64,000 nucleotides of DNA. It comes from Sweltsa coloradensis (lineage: Eukaryota > Arthropoda > Insecta > Plecoptera > Chloroperlidae). Made by a program: the position numbers and the translations under genes. Shown here piece after piece: positions 36,024-47,931 of this stretch. The stretch spans positions 62,001 to 126,000 of the forward strand of contig JAMZAV010000163.1 in NCBI GenBank assembly GCA_024449915.1, in the 5' to 3' direction. Under the pieces are notes generated by a model. It was not told the DNA's origin and did no database searches. It was given only the letters and a program-made list of their open reading frames with translations. Every line of letters starts with the position of its first letter. Within the stretch, counting starts at the first letter, position 1.

Positions 36024-36152
36024 TTTTGGGAGGTGGACTGTAGGCGGTGGGCGGACTCTAGTCGGAGTCGCTTCGTGGTGCTGTAGACGTCGTCGCCGTT
36101 GTTCCTACCCCCTCCGCTGCCAGAGTGGTGCGACCTGAAGCAGGCGCTCAGG
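36024..36152 (-). CDS. nab: nab exon after NCD2, with basic KRLRLES motif
   Basis: Acceptor tctcttgtccggcag before CCTGAGCGC. The first base completes the split codon of the previous exon and the frame then reads LSACFRSHHSGSGGG, a Gly/Asn/Asp linker, and STTKRLRLES. Lys-Leu-Lys-type basic runs at this place are known in NAB proteins. The other two frames are closed by stops, so the frame is secure. The 3' edge is not. A GTAAAA donor after CCCAAAA would leave two bases, which does not fit the ttttcag acceptor of the next exon (phase 0). Without splicing the frame ends at TAA a few bases on (36019-36021). Either a further AG at 35426 is used, a tiny exon is missed, or there is an indel. Confidence 0.75.
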
Positions 36153-36269
36153 CTGCCGGACAAGAGAACACACGGATTACACACACAGAACCTACCTCGT
36201 CGACACCGACGCCAGAGATGCTGGCTGGACACGATTCCCCAGCTTCGACACGCCTAGTGAGTAACAAGG

Positions 36270-36558
36270 TATCGAACCCGGAACCTTCTTTATTGGAATC
36301 AACAACAAAATTAATTGTACTATTTAAAAATTTTAAACTCTTTTTATCATTATTTTATTAATAATCTGGAAACACTTTTGAAGGTGTAATTGATTATTTG
36401 GAAATTATTATTGAAATTTCATAATTCATCTCAGCCGGGTATCGAACCCGGCGAGTCCCCAACAATCCATACTTTTTTTATTAAAGTTGTTTTTTTTTTT
36501 CTACATTTAAAAATCAATATTTAAAACACAGATAAAAAGAAATAATATGCATAGTTAC
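36270..36558. other. nab intron with SINE scraps
   Basis: gaacccggaaccttctttat at 36275 and gccgggtatcgaacccggcg at 36433 are B-box-like remains of tRNA-derived SINEs; the rest is AT-rich. Confidence 0.45.
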
Positions 36559-36692
36559 TTGGTGTGACCCTTGGAGTAGTGGTAGCCGGAATCGCGCACC
36601 ACCTGCCTGGCTAAGGGGAAGAGTTCATCCCTTCTTGTGAGTAGTGCAGGAATCAGCCGGCAGATCTGCGCTGCTGCTTCGTTCACCGACAC
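36559..36692 (-). CDS. nab: nab exon, NCD2 second half
   Basis: A 134-bp exon, entered in phase 0 and leaving two bases of a split codon. The acceptor is tatgtttgcag before GTGTCGGTG; the donor is CCAA|GTAACT. The peptide begins [18 protein letters not shown] and continues [20 protein letters not shown] and then YSKG, matching the SVNEAA, ELF and RQV-R-S-Y positions of vertebrate NAB NCD2. A competing donor-like GGGTCACA lies 10 bases earlier but would not keep the reading frame into 36152. Downstream of it in the genome to the right lies the 20.6-kb intron. Confidence 0.92.
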
Positions 36693-37136
36693 CTGCAAAC
36701 ATAGATACTAATATACTTGTCTGCAACAGAGCTGCATTCTTATTCTATCTGCTTCACATACATGCACAGCATTTACAATCACCTCCGTACAATACATCTT
36801 GTGTGCGTCTTTTGGTACCGAAATGTATCTATTCATTTTACTTTTACTTACTTGTTTAGAGCCTCTGGTAACGACAAAGTGTTACCAATTTATTAACTGG
36901 AAGGCGAGGGCAAGCACAGGACTAACAGATACAAAGAAATACTCTTATTCAGTGTTGCTACTATGTGAATCTCAAATATTTATATCAAATATAGTAAAAA
37001 ATATATATAAAATAAATAGAAATAGAAATAATAACATAATAAAAATGAAAACGTAATGATAAGGAGTCGTGCAAACTAATTACCAAAGGGCGTGCTTCGT
37101 CATCCAGTGTCACAAGTGCTAACACTACTCTATTAA

Positions 37137-38548
37137 AGGGGTATTTAACCGCTAAACTCAAAAAATATATTTCATTCAGGCTAACTAGTAATGAATTTAG
37201 CAATGAACAGAAAAATTATTGGGGCCACCATGACCTCCCAAAAAATTGTCAAACATGACATTGTTCGAGCTAGGTCCCATCGGCAAAAATCTCCCATAAG
37301 AAATAACATGGGGACGATCTTTATGCCCCGTGACCTTGGAGGATTTTATTCCAAAAACATATTGGCCATTATTGAGGTACTCAACAGCCTTTTCTGTAAA
37401 TACTTTTTATTTTGTTTTGTAATTTGGGCAAGTAGTTTGGTCAAAATATGCTGATTACCAAGTTGGGGTGTGATTTTGGAATGCATATTTTTGCGTGTTT
37501 GAGGGTATATTTGGGCACAGTTTCAAGACACGATGTTATAAAGGGGCATTTTAGATTGGTACTATGCTCTAGTATCTATGTGGACCAAAAAAGAAGCAGG
37601 TTAAAGCCGATTTAAGAAATTTCCCAAAACACCAATTTTCGCTTAAAAAAAAAAAAATTAAAAAACTCGTGTTAAATCACAGTTACAAGATATTATTTTT
37701 TAAACGGTCATTTAAGTGTAGTATTGTGCTATAGACTAGGAAAACGCTTAAGTCCCTCCGCGTTGATGGATGAGCGTTTTTTTTTAGTTTTTTGTTTTTG
37801 CGTTTGTTTGCACTTTTCCTTTGCAAGTGCTTTTTGAATGCATTGTAGGTGATTGTTGTCAAGTTTCTATTGTGACTTGTTAATTGGTATTATAAACCTA
37901 AAAAAACTCATATTAAAAACCCGTGATTTCTGTAGAGTCGGACTAACTTTTTCAACATTTTCTTTCAAAAGGTACTACATCACCATAACCTTATTGTCCA
38001 TGTGAAATCTGAACGTTGTAGCCCCACCCGTTTGGTCAGAATCGGCCCAAATGTGACGAAAATATCGCACTAAAAATTGAAAAAAATAATATAAAAACCT
38101 TTATTTCTATAGATTATAGCCAATTTTTTCAACTTTTTCTTTCAAAAAGTACTACATCACCATAATCTTAATGTCCATGTGAAAAATGAACGTTGTAGTC
38201 CCACCCGTTTGGTCAGAATCGGCCAAAATGTGACGAAAATATCGCATTAAAAATCGAAAAAAATCGTAAAAGTACGATATTCATGAGAAATATTTCTTCG
38301 ATTGTACCCAAAAGCAATACACCTCTAAGTTCAGAGAAAACGAAGGTCCCCTCAAAATTTCATCAAGATCGCTTATGCCGTTTGCCCAGAATCCTGCTAA
38401 CAAACAGACAAAAATACAAACAAACAAACAAAAAAAACAAACATTGGAGCTAAATTTTTTGGGGGTCAGTGAAATTGAAGTTTTCGCTTCGCTCGCTACG
38501 CTCATCCAATCACGCGGTAAAAAATAATTTTGGGGGTTTTTAGCCCCT
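37137..38548 (-). mobile_element. TTAA element family X carrying a Helitron-like insert
   Basis: Ends TTAA|AGGGGTATTTAACC (37133) and GGTTTTTAGCCCCT|TTAA (38549-38552). The element sequence gctataga|tcacg..ggtaaaaaataatttt continues across the insertion at 37736-38509 when compared with 54112. Same family as 13127, 46990 and 54084. Confidence 0.9.
37736..38509 (-). mobile_element. Helitron-like element, 774 bp, nested
   Basis: On the minus strand it runs from ttggatgagcgtagcgagcg to gcgttttcctag. A subterminal tccatcaacgcgg mirrors the 5' tggatgagcg in part. The body has two related blocks around gtttggtcagaatcggcc. The host sequence is cut between A and T (gtga / tctatagc) with no target duplication beyond a possible T. 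Ending in CTAG and inserting at A|T or T|T fits Helitron or Helentron non-autonomous elements. Confidence 0.8.
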
Positions 38549-38618
38549 TTAACAAGGCTTCAGCGACCCACCTGCAAAAATAGCTACATCTCGGCATGAA
38601 GTGGCACAATTTTATTAT

Positions 38619-39382
38619 TGGATGAGCGAAGCGAAGACTTCAATTTCACTGACCCCCCAAAAAATTTGGCTCCAATGTTTTTTTTGTTTGTTTGTTTTTT
38701 CGTATTTTTGTCTGTTTGTTAGCAGGATTCCGGGCAAACGGCATTAGCGATCTTGATGAAAATTTGACAGGACCTTCGAAATCTCTGAACTTAGAGGTGT
38801 ATTGTTTTTGGGTACAATCGATGAAATATTTCTCATGAATATCGTACTTTTACGATTTTTTTCGATTTTTAGTGCCATATTTTCGTGTCATTTGGGCCGA
38901 TTCTTACCAAACGGGTGGGGCTACAACGTTCATATTATATATGGACATTAAGGTTATGGTAATGTAGTACCTTTTGAAAGAAAAAGTTGGAAAAATTAGC
39001 CAGAATCCATAGAAATAAAGCTTTTAATATAAGTTTTTTACGGTTTAGTGCGATATTTTCGTGCCATTTGGGCCGATGTTGACCAAACGGGTGGGGCTAC
39101 AACGTTCATATTATACATGGACATTAAGGTTATGGTGATGTAGAACCTTTTGAAAGGAAAAGATTGAAAAAGTAAGCCAGAATCTATTGAAATAAAGCTT
39201 TTAATATAAGTTTTTTACGGTAAATAATAACATTTGACAAGTAACAAAAGAAACTTGACAACAATCACCTACAAGGCATAGGCAGTAAAGCAAAACACTT
39301 ACAAAAGTAAAGATATCCCACGCAAACTAAAAACTTAAAAAAGCTCATCCATCAACGCGGCGGGACTTTAGCGTTTTCCTAG
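38619..39382 (+). mobile_element. Helitron-like element, 764 bp, inverse partner
   Basis: Starts ttggatgagcgaagcgaaga and ends gcgggactttagcgttttcc followed by tag. Contains two tandem internal blocks of about 170 bp with accaaacgggtggggctaca. Flanked by ...tta and t. Lying 110 bp from the copy at 37736-38509 in opposite orientation, it forms with it an inverted repeat of about 1.65 kb. Confidence 0.85.
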
Positions 39383-39389
39383 TTTAATT

Positions 39390-39975
39390 GATTTGTTTTA
39401 GTGTCAAGACTTTAATAAATTTAAAATTAGTACATAAACCCAAACCGCACATAATCCTAGTCTACAGACCCGAAAGTATTATCAGGATATGTCTTACAAC
39501 ATTTAAATACATAATTTTAAACTATATACAAATGTTTGGTCAGTTTAGTTGATAACTTTATTTTATTTTACGTTGAATATCGGGGTAAAAGTGGCGGCTA
39601 TTATGACCTACGTCGCATGCGTAAATGTTTTCATGTCTAGACTGCAATTCGAGATCATGTATTTGTAATGACGAGTATATGGGGCTGATGTTTGTGTCAG
39701 GGGCCGGCGTTGTGACTGCATGTCATGTATTATGTAGGTTCCTCCGCCAGCCTCGCGTAGAATGAAGGTAAAGAGCCTAAGCGTTACGTAATACACGAGT
39801 TCTGTGGGATTACAGTGAAACTGTGGGAGCATCCTGCCTCGACATGTACAGAACACGGGTCCCCCACTTGCCGTTACATTAGACTATCTGATGTAACTAT
39901 TCCTACATATCAGTTGCATCAATCGATTGTTTTAACGAATTTGTTCAAACCTGTGTTTTAAGATATGTTGTGTAG
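39390..39975. other. nab intron, no clear feature
   Basis: A minus-strand open stretch at 39608-39856 is GC-richer than its flanks but has no motif I recognise. Confidence 0.35.
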
Positions 39976-39977
39976 GT

Positions 39978-40245
39978 GAGGGTTTAAGTGTGGAATTTTA
40001 CCATAGAAATGGGAGGATGCATTTAATTTTTTAAGGAATGGGTTTAAGTGTGGAATTTTACCATAGAAATGGGAGGATGCATTTACAAGTATTTCATTTA
40101 AGTGTAGGAATGGGTTTAAGTGTGGAATTTTACCATAGAAATGGGAGGATGCATTTACAAGTATTTCATTTAAGTGTAGGAATGGGTTTAAGTGTGGAAT
40201 TTTACCATATAAATGGGAGGATGCATTTACAACTATTTAATTTAT
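39978..40245 (+). repeat. 72-bp tandem repeat, about 3.6 copies
   Basis: Units begin ggaatgggtttaagtgtgga and contain aaatgggaggatgcatttac. The first unit is shorter by about 14 bp. Sequence is unrelated to the minisatellite at 32.6-35.2 kb although the period is the same. Confidence 0.93.
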
Positions 40246-40249
40246 GTAA

Positions 40250-41289
40250 AGTAACGAATGTTTTAATACGAATTTCTCTGCGGTAAAATTTAATTGGGAA
40301 ATGTGCCTGAATCAATTAAGTATGATTGTTAAAGACAAAGTGGAGGGTACATCAGTATCTATGCCCTGTACAATCCAACAATCAATACTAAAACAAAACA
40401 CAATCCAATCGGTTCTTGAACGTTACGAGCTACGACCCAGCTGCACTCATCTCATATCACACATATTCGAATAGGACAAGTCTGTGTTCAATATACAATC
40501 AACCATCACCGGTGACACGAAGTTTTATACGAAGTTTTTCAAAAGATTGGACGAAAGGTGATCACACAATTTTTTTATTTTTCCAAAGAAAGTTGTGTAT
40601 ATACATACAACAAATTTAAATACAATTTTTAACTCAATACTGTTTTTAAACGACACATTTTTTTATGTAATATATATTAACAAAAAAGAACTGAAGAAAT
40701 ACCTTGTAAATTCGCTAACCTTACATTCTAATATACATTCTCTTTAAACCGGGATTTCCTATTATACACTCACCTTTATGACTTGTAAAACGGGGTTACG
40801 TACACACTAATGAACTCATGGAGACTTACGGTATTGACGCTTTCCTTTAAAACGTAAAACGAAATGTATTGTTGTTTATTGTTACTTTGCACATTGTCCC
40901 TTTTTATATTTCCTCAGAGAATTTCTGATTTCATTCTTACAAGCTATAATTCGTTTACATATCATTACAGAGCAATGTTTTAATTTTACGTTACCAAGTT
41001 CCGAGCCTAAAGCCTAGAATGAGCCTCCTGACGGTTATAAGCGATACCGATGCGTGAAGGTTTGCTTCCCGCTACCGGCAACCCCGACTGAAAGTGTGTC
41101 TCAAACTCAAGGTTGTCGTTACGGCGAATGCTGCTGGATGGACATTGCTTTCATAATCACCCTCACCAGCTTTAGTCACCTGAAGAGGGTCACTCGGGGA
41201 TCCCTGAGCATATTATCATGAGGGAGGCTCGACTGCCCCCACCATGGGTGCCCCTTGCAATGTGACGAGAACCAATTTTATAATACAAA
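40250..41289. other. nab intron, no clear feature
   Basis: A GC-richer patch at 41030-41240 (around gcttcccgctaccggcaacc) resembles the inverse of 14190-14230 and may be an old repeat. No gene. Confidence 0.35.
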
Positions 41290-41820
41290 GTCAAGTCGAA
41301 GTAAAGTCAATAGATGACAATTGTTTACGTCAAGGGCACTTCATCTTTCCATCAAATCTCTGTAAAATCCGCCTTGAAGATAAAACATTGCGTTTTTTTT
41401 CGAAATATCTACAATTGAAACCTAAACACTGGTATTTTTTTCAAACTCAAATAGCAAAATAATCTGAAGTCAAACAATGGCAACCATATATTTATTTTTA
41501 ACGTCCAGGTAACTTCATCTTTCCTTTTAAATAATACCTCAGATCGCTGTAAAAGACGTCTTGAGGATAAAAAAAAACTCCCCAAAATTTTCAATTTTTT
41601 GCTTTGCCCCAGACCCCTTGGAGGCCCCTGGTGTAATTTGCCCCCCTTACAAAAAATCCTGCGGATGCCCATGGTCCCCACATCTCCTACCAACCTATAC
41701 CATATAGATTCGTATCTGTGCCCAACCTTAGTGTAACCGTGTATAGGCGACCTTGCAACACCTCCATAAAAAGCCTCGCATATTCGACTAAAGTACTTCA
41801 AGAAGAAAACCCGTCAGACA
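41290..41820. repeat. Interspersed repeat with two related segments
   Basis: cttcatctttcc..tctgtaaaatccgccttga at 41340 and cttcatctttcc..gctgtaaaagacgtcttga at 41513 are diverged direct copies about 175 bp apart. The following gaccccttggaggcccctgg stretch is repeat-like. The minus-strand 130-codon frame across it has no domain I recognise. Confidence 0.5.
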
Positions 41821-41829
41821 GACAACTAA

Positions 41830-43170
41830 TTCGCCAGTTTTTGCTCCATGTCTGGTTCCTCTGAAGGTGTTACATAATCTTCACGCGCTGCAGGTGGAAA
41901 TACAAAAAACAAACAAAAAACATATTCTTGATTGCAAGACGTGTACGCTGTACGGTACACTCAAGTAAAGCTAGCTATACCTCCAGGGACTGCACACACT
42001 TTCATGACTGAGATTCATGTGAGATACACTAAAACAGAAGCGCTAATATGGCATTAATTACATAATATTATTATAATGTAATAAAGTATATAATCATGTA
42101 ATAAGATGCTCGCCCGACAGCCTCGGTGCGAAGACACCACTCAACACGGCACGTTGGCAATGAGTTTCAGGACATTATGTTGTTCAGAATTATAATATAA
42201 GTATAGGCCCATCGTAGTCGTTGCTATAAAATATCGAGTGTTCTATAAACTCAAGAACTTGCATAAACTCTAAAACAATAAAACATTACTTAAAAATAAC
42301 TCAAAAACCATAAATTCATAACACAACTAAGTTCAAAGCTGTCGAAGGTCTTAAATACTAAATTTAAAAAAAAACAACTCATTAAATGCCGATACTATCG
42401 AACTTACTTTGTTTTATCTTGCAATTTGCAATTATGAAGTTTAAAAGTAGATTATTGTCAATCAAGTGATCTAGTTGCTCAACTATACTTAGCCCTTGAT
42501 TTACTACTGGACGAGAGTGTACAGGTCGGCAACCAGATCGGAACGAAGAGCTTTGATAAGCGTAACGAAACTAATGACAATTATTGCAATAAAGCAGAAT
42601 CGAAATTAAAATCCTGTCAATATAAAATAATGATACCTTCCATTCGTAAAGCTGTTTGATTGTGTTGTAAGCGTTCAAAATTTCCATGATAATACAAAAT
42701 AAATAATTACTATAATAAATGCAACGGCGAGTAGAATTAGCAAAAAGCATCTAGTCGTCCGCGCCTCGCCGTGGTTGTGTCGCCACGTTGTCCGTATAAG
42801 GAAGGCTCTTCGCTCGCATACCCGCATGGGACGTATGGGAGCAGTTTTTAGTACCGATCCTGTTCCGAGGAGCATTTGCTGCGTTTATTACAGCCCGATT
42901 GAAACAAAAGGCAATTACAATGACAATATCGCAGGCCTTGTTCATGGCTTTCATGTTTTTATGATATCTGTGTCAACAGCCACGGAGCTGCTTGTCTGAG
43001 ACAATCAATATCTTGATGCATTGCTGCGCTCGCTCGGAGCAACCAGGTGATTTACGCCTTCACTCTACCATAGAAACGCAGCCTCGCCTATTGAAATATG
43101 TATTAATTGTTTTTATCAGACTCGCTTAAATATTTTCACGTTGGAATTCCCGTTACAAAATACACAACAG
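41830..43170. other. nab intron, no clear feature
   Basis: AT-rich, with a GC-richer part at 42730-42910 having overlapping open frames on both strands but no recognisable motif. Confidence 0.35.
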
Positions 43171-43189
43171 TTTACTCGATTATTTCTCC

Positions 43190-43320
43190 CTCTCTAGACG
43201 ACGATCCAGATAGGTCTGACTCAGTAGGTCGTGGGCTCGAATCCCGCCCTTACAACAAACTACATGGTAAACTGAACTGGACCCCCCCCCCCCCTACGAC
43301 GTGACCAACTGAGACAAGGT
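43190..43320 (+). mobile_element. Possible tRNA-like SINE scrap
   Basis: gtgggctcgaatcccgccct is a good B-box; ctgactcagtaggtc could be a damaged A-box region. A C-run of 14 follows. Too short to classify. Confidence 0.4.
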
Positions 43321-43352
43321 GGAGGGGTTTGATAGCAAGTAATGTCCAAGGA

Positions 43353-43858
43353 CCAGTGTTGTGACTAGATAAGTTATTTTTTATCTAGATATAGATTAAG
43401 GTAATTCTCCAAAAAACGCTATCTATGGACAAGATAAAATATAAAATTGTAGAAAATTATCCAGATACAAGAAAAGAGTTAAAAATAATTTGTAGACAAT
43501 TTTGTTTAGATAAAAGATAATAATCATTGACATTTACTTTTTTGTAATATTATTTTTTACCCAACAACAGTTTTCTTGTCAATCGTAATATTTGTCAGAC
43601 TTGACAAGTTGACATGCCTATCTAGAAGAATTTTCAAATATGCGGAACTACGATTAAGATAACATAGTAAACTTAAAAACTAGTAGAAGAATTTTTCATT
43701 TAAAAAAATGATTTTTTTTTGTCTTGATATTGTTTATGATTCCATCTAAAAAATGTTACCTAAAAGCGTTAAAAGTTTAGATAAGATAAACTTTATTTTA
43801 TTTAGATAATAGAAAAAGAAAACATCACAAAACTTATCTAGATAAGTCACAACACTGG
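43353..43858. mobile_element. hAT-like MITE, 506 bp
   Basis: Terminal inverted repeats ccagtgttgtgactagataa and the inverse ttatctagataagtcacaac followed by actgg. CAGTGTTG-type ends are common in hAT elements. I could not find a clear 8-bp target duplication, so the class is by the ends only. The interior is AT-rich with many atctagat words. Confidence 0.7.
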
Positions 43859-43935
43859 CAATTGGCTGTCAGCAGGACTCAATTCAACATAGGTGGAAAG
43901 TACCGCGTGTTTCCGACATCCTACGAATCCTCGTC

Positions 43936-44080
43936 GATTGCGTCGGGGCCTACAGGGTTGGCTTGGTAGCTTTGATTTACTGTCCCCCACTGAAAATCAG
44001 TTATAATATAACTGAGTCGGTAGACTCTAAATACAATTTATTTATTTATTTATTTATTTATTTACACAGGTTCGGGGTGA
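43936..44080 (+). mobile_element. SINE 3' part
   Basis: gattgcgtcggggcctacag, ggttggcttggtagctttga and ccccactgaaaatcagttat are the inverse of 58200-58295; it ends in ATTT repeats at 44038-44065. The tRNA head is missing. Confidence 0.85.
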
Positions 44081-44094
44081 TAAAAAAACAGGAT

Positions 44095-44190
44095 TCTCAC
44101 TCTACAACAATCCACATCGTAATTCGAATCCCGGTTGGGGCAGATTTTTTTAATTTCTGAATTGAAGTAAATAATAGTTGTGCAACATTA
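44095..44190 (+). mobile_element. SINE fragment with B-box
   Basis: aattcgaatcccggttgggg followed by cagatttttttaatttctga attg: the end of a tRNA head and the body of the 13463-type SINE. Confidence 0.6.
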
Positions 44191-44194
44191 ATAG

Positions 44195-45640
44195 GGCGGA
44201 TTTGTTATATTCTCCTTCTATGAACCAACTTTTTACTACATTATTCTAGCAAGCAGCATTACAAGAGTGTGCACTTGATTCGCAATGTCTCATTTCACAC
44301 ACACAACAAAAAATAAACGTAATATTAATTTACTGTCTGCCCTTTCAGATATTCATAAGAAATTGTTTTTAATGCGATATTGCTGCATGTCTCAGTGTAA
44401 TAATCCGCTGCACTACAGCAACCATTAATACGTGAATGGGTTCAGAGAACGATTTGAGACACAATTATGGTACCCAGTGATTTCTCAGACAATGAGGAAA
44501 CTAGCCAAGTAATTGAGGACCAACAAGAAGCTCTTGACTATATACAATTACGTATCGGATAATTGTACTCAAAATTAATTGTGCTCGGATCATTATTAGG
44601 GTCGCAGTAGTTAATTACACAGTTGGTATTATGATTTAATTTCTTATCCTATTTTACGTAGATAGGCGATCGAGGCTTTGAAATTTACACGAGAAATGTT
44701 ATCTGAATGGAACACCAACCTGTAGACTTGACAACATATTGTTGTATGTATCATCAAAGAGCCTGTTAGAAAGACCAACTAACTTATATATTTTTAGCTC
44801 TGTTTTATGGGTGAGAAAACATCACAGTAATTTAACTTTTAATGACGAAATTTATCCGCATAATACCAGACGACAGAAAGATGATCACACAGTGAAATAT
44901 AATTTTGGTGTTTTTAAACAAAGCCCAAAAATTAAACGTGAAAGATTTTACGAAGTGATTCGTTTCAACGTTTTAAGACGGTTTTTGATTGGATAATGCA
45001 TTCTTAAGTGTCTGATTTTCTGGACTGGTTGTAATATAACCATGAATTGAATATATATTTTTGTAAAATGACGAAATCAGTCATATGTTATGTTAATACT
45101 ATGTATGCTGAATAATAAATTAAATGTTATGAAAAATGTACATTTTTAGGGTCTATTTAAATGAAGAATCAATGAAACCATTCTTCTCCTTCTTGTACAT
45201 GGTCCTAAGTCCGGTGACTGGTTGGCAGATTTTAGCGAGACCCATAGTTCTTGAACGGAAGAACTCTTTACGCAGCTGAAGCCTTCATTCAGGAGAGCCT
45301 CTCTGTCATTCAAATTACTTGATGAAATATATTATAACCAGCGTTCAATGAGATTGAAAAACATTTTTTTAAAGTTTGAGCCCCCTAATCTAGGACTTAT
45401 CAAATGAATGGTTTCAAACTTTGTCCTACTTATTACGCAATGGCGTTTGCATTGCTTGATTTTGAAGTAGCGTAGGGCCTATAAGTAGGCATATAGTAAC
45501 TAGTGTCTGAACACTAGTGACTCTATAGTGTAAAATGTAAACGACGGCACATGCTAGTAACAGCGAATTAGATTTTAACTCAAATAAATTATTAGTTCTT
45601 CCAAATTCATTCCTCAAATCCGTGTTTCCCACATTGAAGT
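44195..45640. other. nab intron, no clear feature
   Basis: AT-rich sequence; no repeats or coding motifs recognised. Confidence 0.35.
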
Positions 45641-45645
45641 GTGTT

Positions 45646-45963
45646 CTGTTCTGCTAAACGCCGCCCCCGTGCACCTAGCGTTCCAAGGACATGTTCTGCT
45701 AGACGCCGCCCCCGTGCACCTAGCGTTCCAAGGACATGTTCTGCTAGACGCCGCCCCCGTGCACCTAGCGTTCCAAGGACATGTTCTGCTAGACGCCGCC
45801 CCCGTGCACCTAGCGTTCCAAGGACATGTTCTGCTAGACGCCGCCCCCGTGCACCTAGCGTTCCAAGGACATGTTCTGCTAGACGCCGCCCCCGTGCACC
45901 TAGCGTTCCAAGGACATGTTCTGCTAGACGCCGCCCCCGTGCACCTAGCGTTCCAAGGACATG
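45646..45963 (+). repeat. 45-bp GC-rich tandem repeat, 7 copies
   Basis: Unit gttctgctagacgccgcccc followed by cgtgcacctagcgttccaag and gacat, almost invariant. Frames stay open on both strands because the period is a multiple of three; the longest runs 203 codons on the minus strand. There is no codon-level sign of a real protein. GC content is far above the surroundings. Confidence 0.96.
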
Positions 45964-45969
45964 CTTGAC

Positions 45970-46985
45970 CCAGTAACACTGTTGCCAGGTGCATTCTGTC
46001 CCACGAGTGACGGGGCCCTACACTCAAAGTCACTAAACTTAATAATGGATGGTCAGGACGAGACAACATTGCAATATGAACAATTTGTCTAGACTCTAAA
46101 GCTACTAATTTATTGTTTTTACCGAGCCTATAATGTCTGATATTAGCTGGACATTTTATTTGCATGTGGTAAAGCAACGTTGAGCCATATACACACACAC
46201 ACAATGGCCCTTCTAAATAACGCACGCGTTTGACAGACCGATGTTTTCACGTACACGGAAAGTACTGTATTCGTGGTTTGTAATCACGAAGTCTGGAATA
46301 CGAGATCCCCACGGCGTATGCGATCACACATGCAGATCGCGTGCATCTAAGTATGGGAAACACTGCCTGCATTTCAGGCGCAATCGATACCACTTGTTAA
46401 AAATCTAGACGCTAGTTTTCTTGCAATACAACTTTTTGCTAATTTCCACCAAAGTAGTGTAAAATTGGGGTTACGTATTATCGACGAACCGGTAATTACA
46501 GTCCATGCAACAAAACTGCAAGTCGTGTTGGTGAAAAATGAATAAGTTATGCATAGAAAAAGGCATTTCGTCATTGAAATGACAGGAAAGTGTTGTTTGG
46601 GCCGAGAAATAATTGCAGCGTGCACAGGTCGTGTTGCATCCTGCATAGCCTGGCTGTCGGGTATAGCGACTGATTGCAGAAAAACATTTACCCACATGCA
46701 CTTGCGGCTGCGGGCCAAGTGCATCGCCACTTAACACTGCACATACACACGCAACAAGGCAAAAACTATGCCCCAAAATACACGAAATAATTGCACATGT
46801 TTCGATAGTTATTTTATAAGTAGGAGGCTGTGTTGGCACTTGGTACACAGCAGGAAACTGAGGCGGTGGTCGTTTATCTCGTGGCGACCTGACATGTTAC
46901 TGGGGGCACTATAAGTAGGACAAGTTATTAGGCGTGATCTTACAGAAGTAGAAACAAAAGGGAATTTCATGAACTTGATTATTTC
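45970..46985. other. nab intron, no clear feature
   Basis: Overlapping open frames at 46370-46850 on both strands, no motif recognised; a short CA repeat at 46190-46204. Confidence 0.35.
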
Positions 46986-46989
46986 TTAA

Positions 46990-47626
46990 AGGGGTATTTA
47001 ACCGCTAAACTAAAAAAAAATATTTCATCCAGGCTAACTAGTTATGAATTTAGCAATTAACAGAAACAATTTGGGGGCCACCATGACCTCCCAAAAAAAT
47101 TGTCAAACCTGGCATTTTTCAAGCTAGGTCCCATCGGCAAAAATCTCCCATAAGAAATAACATGGGGACGATCTTTATGCCCCGTGACCTTGGAGGATTT
47201 TGATCCAAAAAAATATTGGTCATTATTGACGTACCTACAGTCTTTTCTGTAAATTCTCTATATTTTGTTTGTTAATTTGGGGAAGTAGTTCGGTCAAAAT
47301 ATGCTGATTACCAAGATGGGGTATGATTTTGGAATGCATATTTTTGCGTGTTTGAGGGTTTATTCGGGCACAGTTTCAAGACACAATGTAAAAAATAGGC
47401 ATTTTAGATTGGTACTATGCTCTAGTATCTATGTGGACCAAAAAAGCAGGTTAAAGCCGATTTAAGAAATTTCCCAAAACACCAATTTTCGCAAATTTCC
47501 GGATCAAAAAAATTGAAAAATTTGTGTTAAATCATAGTTACAAGATAAAAATTTTTAAACTGCCATTTAAGTGTAGTATTCTGCTATAGATCATGTGGTT
47601 AATAATTTTTTTAGTTAATAGCCCCT
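46990..47626 (-). mobile_element. TTAA element family X, full-length 637-bp copy
   Basis: TTAA at 46986-46989 and 47627-47630 flank AGGGGTATTTAACCGC at one end and AATAGCCCCT at the other. Uninterrupted, so it sets the size of the family together with 54084-54726. Confidence 0.92.
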
Positions 47627-47931
47627 TTAATTTCATTAAAAATTACTTTATAATAATAATTATTTTTGAGCATTTATGTACTAAGTTTAACACTTATATT
47701 TTCAAAATCAATTTTTATGACAGTACTGTGTAGGAAAGTCGTTAAAAAAATAATACGAAAATTAACACGAAATTATGATCTTTTGATGAAAACCGCCAGA
47801 ATATACCTAAATATAATTTCTTTTTTCATTGTTGATGCCAATTCCAACTTAAAATAAAATCCATGCATAAAAACTTCACAAAATTTTACGAGATTTAACT
47901 CGTTTAAATATGGATTTAATATCGGACTTAA

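Noticed and set aside
41409..41801. Minus-strand 130-codon frame
   Set aside because: Falls in an interspersed repeat with diverged direct copies; no domain recognised.
45614..46225. Minus-strand open frame of 203 codons with a repeated peptide
   Set aside because: Product of the 45-bp tandem array; equal openness on the other strand and no start or domain support.
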